Shown piece after piece: positions 37,697-49,149 of a stretch of 64,000 bases of DNA. This DNA is from Onchocerca volvulus (lineage: Eukaryota > Nematoda > Chromadorea > Rhabditida > Onchocercidae), in contig HG738139.1 of assembly GCA_000499405.2 (NCBI GenBank), positions 4,267,618 to 4,331,617 of the forward strand. Reading direction: 5' to 3'. How positions within the stretch are numbered: the first letter of the stretch is position 1; each line of letters opens with the position of its first letter. A program made the translations under genes and the position numbers. Under the pieces are notes generated by a model. It worked only from the letters and a program-made list of their open reading frames with translations. It was not told the DNA's origin and did no database searches.

Positions 37697-39544
37697 TACA
37701 TAATAAATAGTGCCAAGTGATAAATGGTGAATGAAAATAAATAAAAAGTTTTCTTGACTCATGGAGAAAACTGGCATTACAAGGGTAAAATTCTCACGAT
37801 TACAAAAAGTTGCAAATTCCCTTTGACACGATATTTAGAAGTGGACATTATTCATCGATTAAGGGATATATCCGTGGAAAGAATTTAAGAATATGTACAT
37901 ATGAGAGGGAAGATGTAATCCATTAAAATTCTAAATAAGTAATCTAAAATAAACGAGCCTAACATGATTATATAATGGCCAATTTTAATAATAGTAAAGG
38001 TGTTGATGATATGATGATTTATTAAATTGTTGGCTGTTGGTGTATCATCATTGCGCTGTCGCTTCTGAATCGATTAAATCGATAAATAAACATTTAAGGC
38101 TATTGTTGATACTATTAAATTTCAAACGATTTATCTCTTAAGCTATTAATCCTTCGAACAGGATACACTCCAGTACTAGTTTGAGCAATGTTTACAATCC
38201 AACTATTCCAGTTTGCAACTGATCTGTTGATCATCAAATGAATGTTCTAACGTATCAGTTTACTGACTGAATAACTAATTAACTACAACACCTGATCGAT
38301 TATTATTGATTGACTGATTAATAAACAATTCCATAAAATGTTGAGGTAAATAATGAATATCAGACATTTTTCATCCAGAAAATATGTGATATGGAACATT
38401 GAAAGATGAAAAAAATGGTTCTACTTATCAACATATTGACTAATTAACTAAGAATAAACTGCCTGGTTAATAACTAATTGAGTGAGATTGGGAAAAAAAA
38501 AAAACCAACTCCGTAAAATGTTAGATGTAACAGCAACAAAATAACAAAAGTTTTTCATCAAGAAAATATTATAAATTCGAAGATTTAACAAATATTTTTA
38601 TTTAAATTTGGCTTGAAATAGGTGAATTAACGATAGTGAAATATCAAATAATGAAACTAACAGTCCCAAATTTATTTATCAATATTTGTTCTCCCCTTGG
38701 AACAAAAAAATCAATGAAATGAACGAATAGTTACGTCATTTATCAATAAATCATGTTGTTATTCCAGAATGATTGATTTCAAATTATATCAAATGGTCTG
38801 TGTAATTTGTTTATATTATTCGAATTCCAAGTTTTAATTTCTTATCGAAAATTGAACTTCCATAATTATTGCATTAAGATATTTTATCCAAAAATAAAAA
38901 AAAAGAAAAAAAAAAAAAGAAAAAGGGAAGAAATCACAATATAACCAAATATCAGAATAAAACGAGAAATCATATATTTTCAAAAGTTTTTAACAGAATT
39001 GAAAAAAATTTTCGCTATAATTTCCTTGGCTAAATACATTAAACAATATAGATTACCTAATTAATAAAATTAAGGAGAAAAATCTAATGCCATAAATCTT
39101 TTTGTTTGATAGAAATCATCAAACAGAAGGATGTAAAACAAGAGCGTTTTTAGGTTAAATCATTTTTGATTTGATTGGTAGTTTTTAAAATTAGAAATTT
39201 TGCTTCCAAAATTAGTGCAAACTCACAATTAGAAAATTTCTCATTTGTAATTACTCAGTATCCTTTAAAATAATACTATTACTATTTACTGTGTAGAAAT
39301 TTGAGAAACTTAAAAAAAAAAAAAGAAAAAAACAAATTTCAATTAATCTACATGAAGTGATTGAATTAATTGTACGAAAAATATAAACGAAAAATTTTGG
39401 AAAACTTTTTTTAAAAAAAATGAAAAATTAAAATTTGAATAATATTTTTTAATTGAAAAATGGAAAGATAATTTTATCCAGTGAATAAATAATTCAAGAG
39501 GAAAAAATGCTTACCTTGAGATTGAAAACAATAAATGTACTGAA

Positions 39545-39975
39545 CCAAAAACAAAGGTTCCGTTTTGACGTAACTCACGTCTTCAATCTAAATAGATCAT
39601 ATCGAAGATAAAAATTCGATTTTTTAACACTGTTCATTAGAATGAGCTATATCAAAAAAACGGAATTTTCTCATCAGAATGAGCTATGTTGAAACATTCT
39701 GAATGGACTTAATAAAAGTAAAGTTCCGTTTTGACGTGACTTACGTCTTTGGTCTAAACGGACCAAATCAAAAGCTCACGCCTTCTTCTAACTGGACTAA
39801 ATAAAAATAAAAATTCCATTTTGCTCACATCTTCAGTCTAAATGGACTAAGATTAAAAGTAGAGATTCCGTTTTGACGTAGCTCACGGACTTAGATCGAA
39901 CGTAGTTGACGTAGTTCACGGACTTAGACTAAAAGTAAAGATTCCGCCTTGATACAGCTCACGTCGTCATTCCCA
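39545..39975. repeat. Degenerate array of TTCCGTTTTGACGTAGCTCACG units
   Basis: Five to six diverged copies of a unit reading roughly TTCCGTTTTGACGTAGCTCA, CGTCTTCAGTCTAAATGGAC, then TAAATAAAAGT, at irregular spacing of about 45-160 bp. Four intact TGACGT words occur. The array ends about 950 bp before the leucyl-tRNA synthetase ATG. It has no coding frame. Confidence 0.75.
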
Positions 39976-40896
39976 AATATTCTAAATTGGAAATACGGGT
40001 TTAACCTTCACGCAACTATCGCTTTAATTTCACGCCGGTATCGTCCGTAAAATATCTTCCAATTTCATAAAGTCCCATTTCATAATCTGCCACAAGAATG
40101 CAACATGTTGATTTCAAACAGGTTAACAAGTAGGATTGTCAAAAAAATTAGAGAGTAAAAGAATTTTAAGGGATTGCAGTAATGCTATAGAAGTAGAGAT
40201 TAGAAGAAGGAAAGAAGGCGTTATACATAAAAAAAAAAGGAAGAGTAGGGATTAATAAGAATTGCTAAATATCATGATACTATGGATTGAGAGGGAAAGT
40301 AGCGTGATATCTCACAGAGATAGTAATATATAGTAGATTTAATGTTTGAGTTTTTATCATCTGGTTTATTTAGATTACTCCCATCAGATAAGTAATTTAG
40401 TTCAAATTTTTGTAAAATTTTAAGATGATTTAAATCTGGTCAAAAATTCTTATTTTATGGAATTTTGAAGACGAATGGAAGTCATAATTTGAGAAATTTT
40501 TACATCCTTCAAATTTAAAACGTGAGAAAAAAAGTTATCTCCGCATTATATCGATTGGATTGATTCATATTTATATTTATTTTGAAGTTCTAAAGAAAAT
40601 ATTTTAATTTGTGAGATGAAATCAACGGATAATATCGGAAAGGAGTGATAAATTTTTTCAAAAATCTCTGAATGAATAATGTTTGTTACTAAAGATAATC
40701 ATAGTTCCGAACGTTTTGTAAAATTCCTCAATGTAATTATAATTTTACTTTATTCTCGCAATATTTGGCATGAATATAATTGTAAAAAAGAGAAAATTAT
40801 TAGATTTGAAATGTATTACATATAGTGTTGTCATGAAGTATGTATTCTGTTGTGATCATTATTTGTTTACATTTTGTTAATTTCAGCTAAAAAAGT

Positions 40897-40911
40897 AATT
40901 TTTTAATTCAG
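40897..40911 (+). promoter_or_regulatory. Probable trans-splice acceptor of the leucyl-tRNA synthetase mRNA
   Basis: AATTTTTTAATTCAG ends 14 nt before the initiator ATG. There is no candidate upstream coding exon in frame. A pyrimidine-rich acceptor this close to the ATG is typical of nematode SL1 trans-splicing. A cis-spliced 5'UTR exon is the alternative. Confidence 0.55.
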
Positions 40912-40925
40912 TGGAGATTGCGAAG

Positions 40926-43900
40926 ATGACCACCAAAGAAAGAAGAAAAGTGGCGGAACTTCTAGAACTAGAAGAAAAGATTCAGAAGTTATGGTCAGAT
41001 GCGAAAGTGTTCGAAATGGATTCTTCCAGTGACAGGTGATTGTATATCTAAACAATTGTTAATTTTTATTGTCTTCTTTCTTTTAATTTGCTGTTTTTTT
41101 TTTCGAAATGATTTTTGAAGATTATTATATCATGGAAGCAAACTTCAGGTCTGAGCCTAAATATATGGCAAACATACCATATCCTTACATGAATGGTCGT
41201 CTTCATTTAGGACATTCTTTCACGATATCCAAAGCCGAGGTTCGTTTTACTCAAACTTTGCCTTATTAATTAGTGGCTCTGCATATTATAAAAATCAAAA
41301 ATGTCGGAAAATCTCTCAGGAGGTTGGCAATCCGTAACAGGTGTTATTTTTTTAATTTCAATTTAAGCTTTCATGAGAAATGCTCTTTTTTGCGAGATTT
41401 ACCATGTTTCTACTAAAATTATTCAGTTTGCGATAGGATTTCAACGGTTAATGGGAAAACGCTGTTTGTTTCCGTTTGGTTTGCACTGCACTGGAATGCC
41501 AATTAAAGTTGCAGCTGACAAGCTAAAGAGAGAGGTGGAAGAATTCGGATATCCACCACATTTTCCAGATAATGATGATAAAATGTTAGCCGAAGAAGAC
41601 AGTGTCATAGATGAAATTATCAAGGATAAAAGTAAAGGGAAAAAGGTTCCGTTTATTAATGTTTCGAACTTCAGAAATCTTCCTTTTGTTATCATTTTTG
41701 TTGAAATCACAATTATTGAATATAACGTATACCGCCATATTTTCAGAGTAAAGCTGTTGCAAAAACTGGAACAGCGAAATATCAATGGCAAATTATGAAA
41801 ATGCTGGGTTTGGACGATTCAGAAATCATCAAATTTACAGATGCGAGCCACTGGCTTGATTACTTCCCACAACATTGCATTAGCGATGTTCAAAAAATGG
41901 GTCTCAAGGTTTTTAAATCATTAAAATAGTAGATAATTTGGAGTGTATATATAAATGTATATGAAACAAAAAAAAAAAAACTGTTTAATTTTTTTCCAAT
42001 TAATCTGTCGAGATTTTTATTTTTGTTTTTTTTTTTTTTTTTTCAAGGTAGTTTGTTTAGATTGATTGGCGTCGTACATTTATCACCACTGATCGCAATC
42101 CTTATTATGATTCATTCGTTTGCTGGCAATTTCGAAAACTTCGTGAAGCCAAAAAAATCGATTTTGGCAAACGTTATACAATATATTCTCCAAGTGATGG
42201 CCAGCCATGTATGGATCATGATCGATTGACTGGAGAGGGTGTTGGTCCTCAAGAGTATACAGTCATCAAATTAAAGGTGTGAGGATTAATCAAATTTGAA
42301 GAATAATTCTTTTTTTTGAGTATTTACTTCTTCTTTAAGGTATTATTTTAGGTCCTTGAACCATTACCAATCTTCCTTGCAAAACCTGGAAAAAATGTTT
42401 ATCTAGTTGCTGCAACACTGAGGCCTGAGACGATGTACGGACAAACTAATTGCTTTATTCATCCAGATATAGAGTATGCATTTTAATTTTCTTTAAATTG
42501 TTTAAATTTCTATAAAAAATGAGGATTTTCGATTGTCCTAGTTGGAAATTTTCTGATAATTTTTTTTTAATAATTTTGTTAAACTTCTTTCTGTTTTAAT
42601 ATTTTCAGAAATTTGGATTTTGAAACTTTAACGTAATCTTTTTAGTCTGGACATTATGTATTTCATTTAAGATATTGCGCTTTTTATGCCGGTCAAAAAG
42701 AAAATGAAATTTTTGTGGCAACAAAAAGAACTGCAAGGAATATGAGTTATCAGGAATTGACTGCTGAAAATGGAAAAATACGCTTTGTTGATGGTGCTGA
42801 AAAGGTTCCTTTTTGCTTTATTGATTTTACTCTTTTCTTATCCATGTCATCGTTACAGTATTGTTTAATTTTATATAGGTAATTTAACTTTATATTTTTT
42901 AGATATCCGGCAAGGAATTGCTTGGTTTGGCATTGAAAAGTCCGCTGACGAAATATGATCGTATCTACTCATTACCTATGCTGACTATCAAAGACAACAA
43001 AGGTTAGTTTGTTTTTGTAAAAATTCATAGAATAATATTATCAAAAAATAATAATATAGGTTACAATTTTATAACGGCTAATCCAATGCGTCAAAATCTT
43101 GATGCTACCATTATATGAAGGTTTTCTCTCGGAATGGAATTTTTATGCATTTGCTATCCATATGGTTGAGTTTTATTTCGAGCATTTGGTTTTTTACATC
43201 TTAAAAAGTATCCATTCATCTTACAGGCACCGGTATTGTGACTAGCGTACCATCTGATTCACCAGATGATTTTGCTGCTTTAATGGATTTGAAGAAAAAA
43301 AAACCATTACGAGAAAAATTTAATATAAAGGATGAAATGGTATTGCCATATGAGCCGGTAAATTATTCGTTTTCTTGATATAACTTTTTTGAGAGTTGTT
43401 TTCTTGCTTTCAACGTTCCACCTCATGAAAATAAGTAACTTCATTGCTATTTTGAATTTTAGCCTTCCTAATTCAGGATATAAATAAAAATTTTACATCC
43501 GAAAATTTCATCTTAAATATTATTTTTATAGATCCCAGTTTTGAAAATACCAGAATATGGAGAAATGGCTGCTGTGTATCTTTGTGAAAAAATGAAAATT
43601 GAGAGTCAAAATGATCGAGACAAACTGGCAGAAGCCAAGAGTGAAGTATATTTGAAAGGATTCTATGATGGCGTAAGTGTTATATTAATGCTGTATTTCT
43701 GTTTGAACATATCGAGCCATGCTTATACGAATTATTTATTTTTTTAACTTAAATTTGAGTAAAAAATTTTTAGATAATGGTGGTTGGTAAGTATGCTGGG
43801 CAGAAAACTGCAGAAGTAAAGAAGAAAATCCAAGAAGAATTGCTTGCATCTGGTGAAGCAATATTATTTGTTGAACCGGAAAGAAAAGTTATATCGCGTT

Positions 43901-46900
43901 CTGGTGATGAATGTGTCGTGGCTTTATGTGATCAATGGTAAGTTCCCTTATCTTAGAAAAATACGACTTCATAAGAATATCAATTATTTGATAAGGAATA
44001 GTTTAGTTTAAAGTATAAAGTTTGGTTTTCAGTATGCTTTAATATATATTTCGAAACAAAGAAGTTTTAGGAAGTTTTATACTTGTAGCAGCATAGTAAG
44101 AACATTCAATGGAACAGTTGATAATTTCACCAAAAAATGAAATTTGTTTAGACATGTAAAAATCTCTCTTTTTGTGGTTTTTTTCTGTAAGTTTGCTTTT
44201 CTCAATAATATCTTTTCCTTGCGAAATAATTAATGTTGTACGACTTATCTGTATCAAATACTGATTCAAATAATAAGTTAGTGTGCATAAATGATTTGCT
44301 TGAAAGTAATAAATTATCGATTTTACCTCTGACAAGATCGTTTTGTATCTTGTATTTGTTGGATTGAAAATATTTTTTATACGTGAAATCTTTATTTATT
44401 AAATTTTTTTGCAGGTATTTGAATTACGGTGACGAGAAGTGGAAGAGAGAAACGAAAAAAGCTTTGGCTCAACTGAATACATATACAGAAGATGTAAATT
44501 TTAAAAAAAATTCTGGAATATTTAAGCGTGACCTAATAATCTTAAAAAGATGTAGATTGATTTCTAATCAATTTATTTTTTGTTAGGTCCGCAGAAATTT
44601 GGATTCTACGATTGACTGGTTACATGAGCATGCTTGTTGTCGATCATACGGTTTGGGTTCAAGATTACCATGGGACCCGCAGTATCTCATTGAATCACTT
44701 TCTGATTCAACTATATACAACGCTTATTATACAGTTTCACATCTTTTACAAGGTGGTGCTATTGATGGAAGTGTCGTCGGTCCCGCTGGAATCAAGTGAC
44801 TTTTACAAATTTGCATCTTATAGTTAAACTCAACAAAAATTCCCAAATTTTTAAGAATGCAATCTTTTAATTGTAGAGCATCAGATATGGTTGATGACTG
44901 CTGGGATTATATATTCTTAAATAAACCTTACAATGACAAAACAATGCCAGTCCAAGAGTCGCAATTAGCTCTTTGCAGAAATGAATTTCTTTATTGGTGA
45001 GTTTTGTTTTTATTGCATAGATATATTTCGACGTTAAATATATCAAAAACAATTATGCTATTTATGTCTAGTGCATCTTTTACATAGAATTTCAAGTAGG
45101 AAAACATAAAAAATATATTAAATCTTAACTTTTGTTGATTAGTTCAGTGTAGTTATCTTCCAAATTATAGAATATTATCAAATGCAACAAACTCTAATTT
45201 GATTTCGACTTTTTCTACATTTTTAAGGTATCCGGTTGATATGCGTGCTTCTGGTAAAGACCTTCTGCAGAATCATCTTACTTATTATTTGTTCAATCAT
45301 GTTGCTATTTGGAAAAATCAGCCTGAGTTGTGGCCTAAAAGTATACGGGCAAATGGACATCTGTTACTAAACAATGAAAAGGTTCAAACAGTTTGTTGAT
45401 TTGATTTACATTTATTTATATTTGAATACAGAGATACAAATGTATGTTATCAATTTTTTTCTTTTAAATCATTCTATTTTTTTTGTAATAAAGTACTTCA
45501 GATGTCCAAACAAACAGGCAATTTCCTGACTCTTAGCGAAACTGTGAAGATGTTCTCTGCCGATGGAATGCGTATTTCTTTGGCGGTGAATTTTTTTTAT
45601 CAAATTTCTTCTAATATGCAAGCTTGGAAAATGCAAAATTTCTCATACCGAACTTTCTCATTACATTTTGATGCAATGTAGTAATTTTTTCAGTAGGATA
45701 GTTTTTTCTCTTTTCTTTTCATAGTAATATATTAAATAAATTTAAAAAGATGAAATTCGTATATATTTAAGTTGTATTTTATCTTTTATTCTTGCCTGTT
45801 ACAATTGATCTATTTATGCTCTTTACACGGGGATTAGCACTTTTAGTTTTCAGGATGCAGGGGATTACGTGGAAGATGCGAATTTTGTTTATGATATGGC
45901 TGATGCAGCAGTACTACGTTTATATAATCTTCTCGCATGGTCACGTGAAATGGTAGCTTTACGAGAGAAGAGTGGTTTACGTAATGAAAAAAAACTTACT
46001 TTCGCTGATCACGTTTTCGACAATGAAATGAATAGCGCAATTCATAAAACATGCGATAGTTATAAACAAAATCTTTTCAAAGAAGCTTTAAAACATGGAT
46101 TTTTTGAATATCAGGTAACTTGAACAAGGTTTTTTTCTGAAGATTCTGATGTAGATTGCCAAAATATCAAGTGTATTGGTTATTTTGTTCACATTACTAT
46201 AGTGAATAATTTCTTTTTCTGAAAACTATTCACGCTAATGAATATATACTGTGGTATGTTGAAATGTAAAATAAATGTCAGCCGATTAATTTAATTGATA
46301 GAAATTTCAGACTTGATCTTTTTATTGAAGAAATCTGAAATGTGTGGTAGTTTTCAGAGTTATCGTGACAAATATCGCGAATTTTGTGGAGGCGATGCGG
46401 AAATGCATGTTGATATGGTTTTCAAGTGGATTGAAACACAAGCAATCATTCTCTCACCAATTTGCCCTCATGTATCTGAAGAAATATGGCAGATTTTGGG
46501 AAAGGTCAAGTTTCTTATGTCTACATGTCTCTATTGGTATTAATATTGTTTCTATAATCTTTATTAGTGAGAAGGAAGCAAATTTGAATCATCAAGCATG
46601 TTTAATTTTTAGGAAGGTTTTATTGTGTGTGCAAAATGGCCCATTATTCCAGCTGCTAATGATTTAATAACGAAAAAAGCCGAGTTCATGGATGATACAA
46701 TCAGAGTGCTTTTTTTACTTTTAAAATTGTCGTGAAATAATAATTGTTTATTTTGTTAATTATTTTAGTCCTTCATTTAAAAAATGATTTTTTTTAATAA
46801 ATTATAATTTTATCCTACATTGAAAATAAGCTCTAATTCATATAGGATTTCCGGTTGCGTTTGAAAAACCATATGAATTTGAAGCAAAAAAAGAACGGGA

Positions 46901-48490
46901 TTACAAATCCGCCATCGGAAGCAGTGATATATTTTGCAGAAGAATATCCAACTTGGCAAAAGGAAGTACTAGGCTTATTGAATCAGTATTATCAGGTCTG
47001 ACTTTTTGTCTTATTTCTATAAGTTATCTCTTCTCTTTCCAACTATTTCTCTTCATTATTTCTCAAGTTGCATATAATATGAGGGATAATTCAGGATAAC
47101 TTCTTCCATCGAGGAAGTTATCTTGATATTATATAGTGAAGTATAATTTTCAACTAATGATCGATTTCACTGCAGGAAGGCAATGGCAAGCTACCGGATA
47201 ACAAAGAGATATCTCGTCGTTTAGGTGCAACAGAAAGTTTGAAAAAGTTTATGAAAAAAGTGATGCCTTTTGTTCAGCTGATACGTGAGAATTTAGTAAT
47301 CCATGGTGAATCCGCTCTGGATACTGCCTGTCGATTTGATCAGAAAGAAGTTTTGGAACAGGTTTGGTTGTGATTCTTTGTTTTTCGTTTTTTTTTTTTT
47401 TTTTTTTTTTTTTACTCATATGTGTACATTATTGGAGAATTTGTCTTTGCAAATTTTTGTTTAAAACTTGAATTTATTGCAATTCAAAAGTTATTGTTTT
47501 ACCTATCTTTATTAAATATATGATTTATTAATTCCAGAATCTGGACTATATATTATCAACTTTAAATCTGGAAAGAGTTACCATTACTGACATAAAAGGA
47601 GCAGCACCAGCAAATGTGGTAGAAATGACTTGTCCTGGAAAACCGATCATAATGTATAAAGAACAGGAAGTAAATTCGTTCTTTCGTTCATTTTTCAATA
47701 TTTTGCAGTATTCTTTGCCTTTTGCGAAGCTTTCGTGATAGATTTTGAAAATAATTAATATATCTTACCAAATTTATTGTTTTTCTTACCAAAATTTGGA
47801 TTTCTTTATATTTTTGCTAATAGATTTTCCTATTCGACATTTTTAGCCTGGTATTACTATCACGTTTCGAAATGTGGAACCTTGTTCTGGCCTGTTTGAT
47901 ATCGAAATCCCAATTATAAATGGTGACACTACAGCAGTCGTTATTCGTCGTTTAAAAAGACTTTCCAAAGATATTAAGCGTAAGTTTCAATTTTAATATT
48001 ATAATGATTAGTCATGCTTAGAATTTTAGTAATTTAAATATTTCATGTTAAATTTGCTAATTTAGTGTGTCGGATTTATGCATACAATTTGAAAGGAATT
48101 TGGAAATTCGTTTATTTGATTTTGCAATAACTTAATAATTTTGTTATTTTAGAAATAATTTTCGAAATATGTTTCTTTCAGCTAGACAAGTTGTTTCTTT
48201 ATGGCGATATCTGGATCCTTTGGGTGGTGATAGAAAGTTGATAAGATTAAAAAATCCTTTAGAAAATAACGAGTCTATCCCTGATTCTGGTAAGCACTAT
48301 TGATTTTGTCTGAAAATTCATATTTTAGATAGCTGTACAAATTTAAGCTTAAGTTCGAAGGAAGCTCCTATGAATAAATTTATTTTCAGCGCAGTTCAAG
48401 GTAGATTCACAAACTGGAAAAATTTATCTGCAGAATAACGGTAATACATTTTGTTTGGGTGGTACGATAGTATATAGGAGTTCCAATTAA
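40926..48490 (+). CDS. lars-1: Leucyl-tRNA synthetase, cytosolic (eukaryotic/archaeal type), complete
   Basis: Class I synthetase charging tRNA-Leu in the cytosol. 25 exons: 40926-41035, 41149-41239, 41427-41645, 41747-41908, 42061-42276, 42352-42473, 42672-42804, 42903-43002, 43227-43357, 43532-43672, 43774-43937, 44415-44493, 44587-44795, 44877-44996, 45228-45381, 45502-45585, 45854-46114, 46358-46504, 46613-46705, 46846-46995, 47176-47361, 47538-47669, 47847-47979, 48182-48289, 48390-48490. They sum to 3546 nt, 1181 residues, close to the human protein. Visible elements: HLGH of the HIGH motif in [30 protein letters not shown]; the CP1 editing domain with [12 protein letters not shown] and [25 protein letters not shown]; and the signature loop [12 protein letters not shown] at about 717-728. 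The last position of KMSKS is Gln here. The C-terminal tRNA-binding extension is present. An additional acceptor at about 48719 could give a different last exon, but the exon chosen matches the family C-terminus. Confidence 0.97.
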
Positions 48491-48570
48491 TATATTGTAT
48501 GCTGCTTTATTGTAATATTCAAGAATGGTAAATTATTTTATCCACATTTAATTGTTTTTTTTTCTTTTGC

Positions 48571-48576
48571 AATAAA
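48571..48576 (+). terminator. Polyadenylation signal, leucyl-tRNA synthetase
   Basis: AATAAA 80 nt after the TAA stop, the first such hexamer downstream. Confidence 0.55.
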
Positions 48577-49110
48577 GAGTGACAGAGTTTACTGTTTACC
48601 TGTCAACTTTTAATATTATTGTCACTGTTGTTATTGTTTCTTTGGATTTTGTTTTTTATCATCTTTTAATTACTAGATTCTTGTAAAACTTTGTTCATTT
48701 TCTTTCCATGTCTTCCAGCTATAAAAAGCTGTAAATTTTGTGAATTAAATTTGACTCCTGAAGGACATTTATTTCCAACCAGTTTGCAGATTTCAGTTTC
48801 CTGTTGCTTCTTCTAATTTTAGATTGACGGTAGTGATATTATATGAACGAAGTTGTTATCTTGTTTACTTTATCGATTGCGAATAAATATGATTAATTTA
48901 TGTTGTTCCACTTCTATTTGCTACAAAATACGGAAAATATAATGTGTCTTGAGAATTTTTTATTTGCTAAAAGTAATGCTGTTGAGATCATCTCCGTTTG
49001 TGGAACATAAGATAAAGATGGGATATGGAGAAGAAATGGGAATTTGTGGTGCGTCTTATGTTACAGTTATTCTGAGCTGTTGATTGCTGTTATTACTTAC
49101 ATGACTTAAC

Positions 49111-49127
49111 CTTTCAATAATTCTAGG
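49111..49127 (+). promoter_or_regulatory. Probable trans-splice acceptor of the carrier mRNA
   Basis: CCTTTCAATAATTCTAG ends 22 nt before the ATG at 49150. The gap from the preceding gene's stop is 660 bp, longer than the roughly 100 bp usual inside nematode operons, so a separate promoter is more likely than operonic processing. Confidence 0.5.
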
Positions 49128-49149
49128 CAATATTTAATAACAAATACGC

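Larger units (their letters stand above)
24507..40910. other. 16-kb gene-poor intergenic region
   Basis: No gene could be supported across this interval on either strand. Open frames are short and low complexity. The notable contents (thioredoxin relic, orphan exon, hairpin, dispersed repeats, Helitron-like ends, TGACGT array) have their own entries. Confidence 0.6.

Noticed and set aside
41441..41791. 116-codon minus-strand frame
   Set aside because: Antisense shadow of leucyl-tRNA synthetase exons 3 and 4.
43059..43120. Coding-looking stretch in a leucyl-tRNA synthetase intron (GGTTACAATTTTATAACGGC...)
   Set aside because: Exons on either side join in phase and match the family without it.
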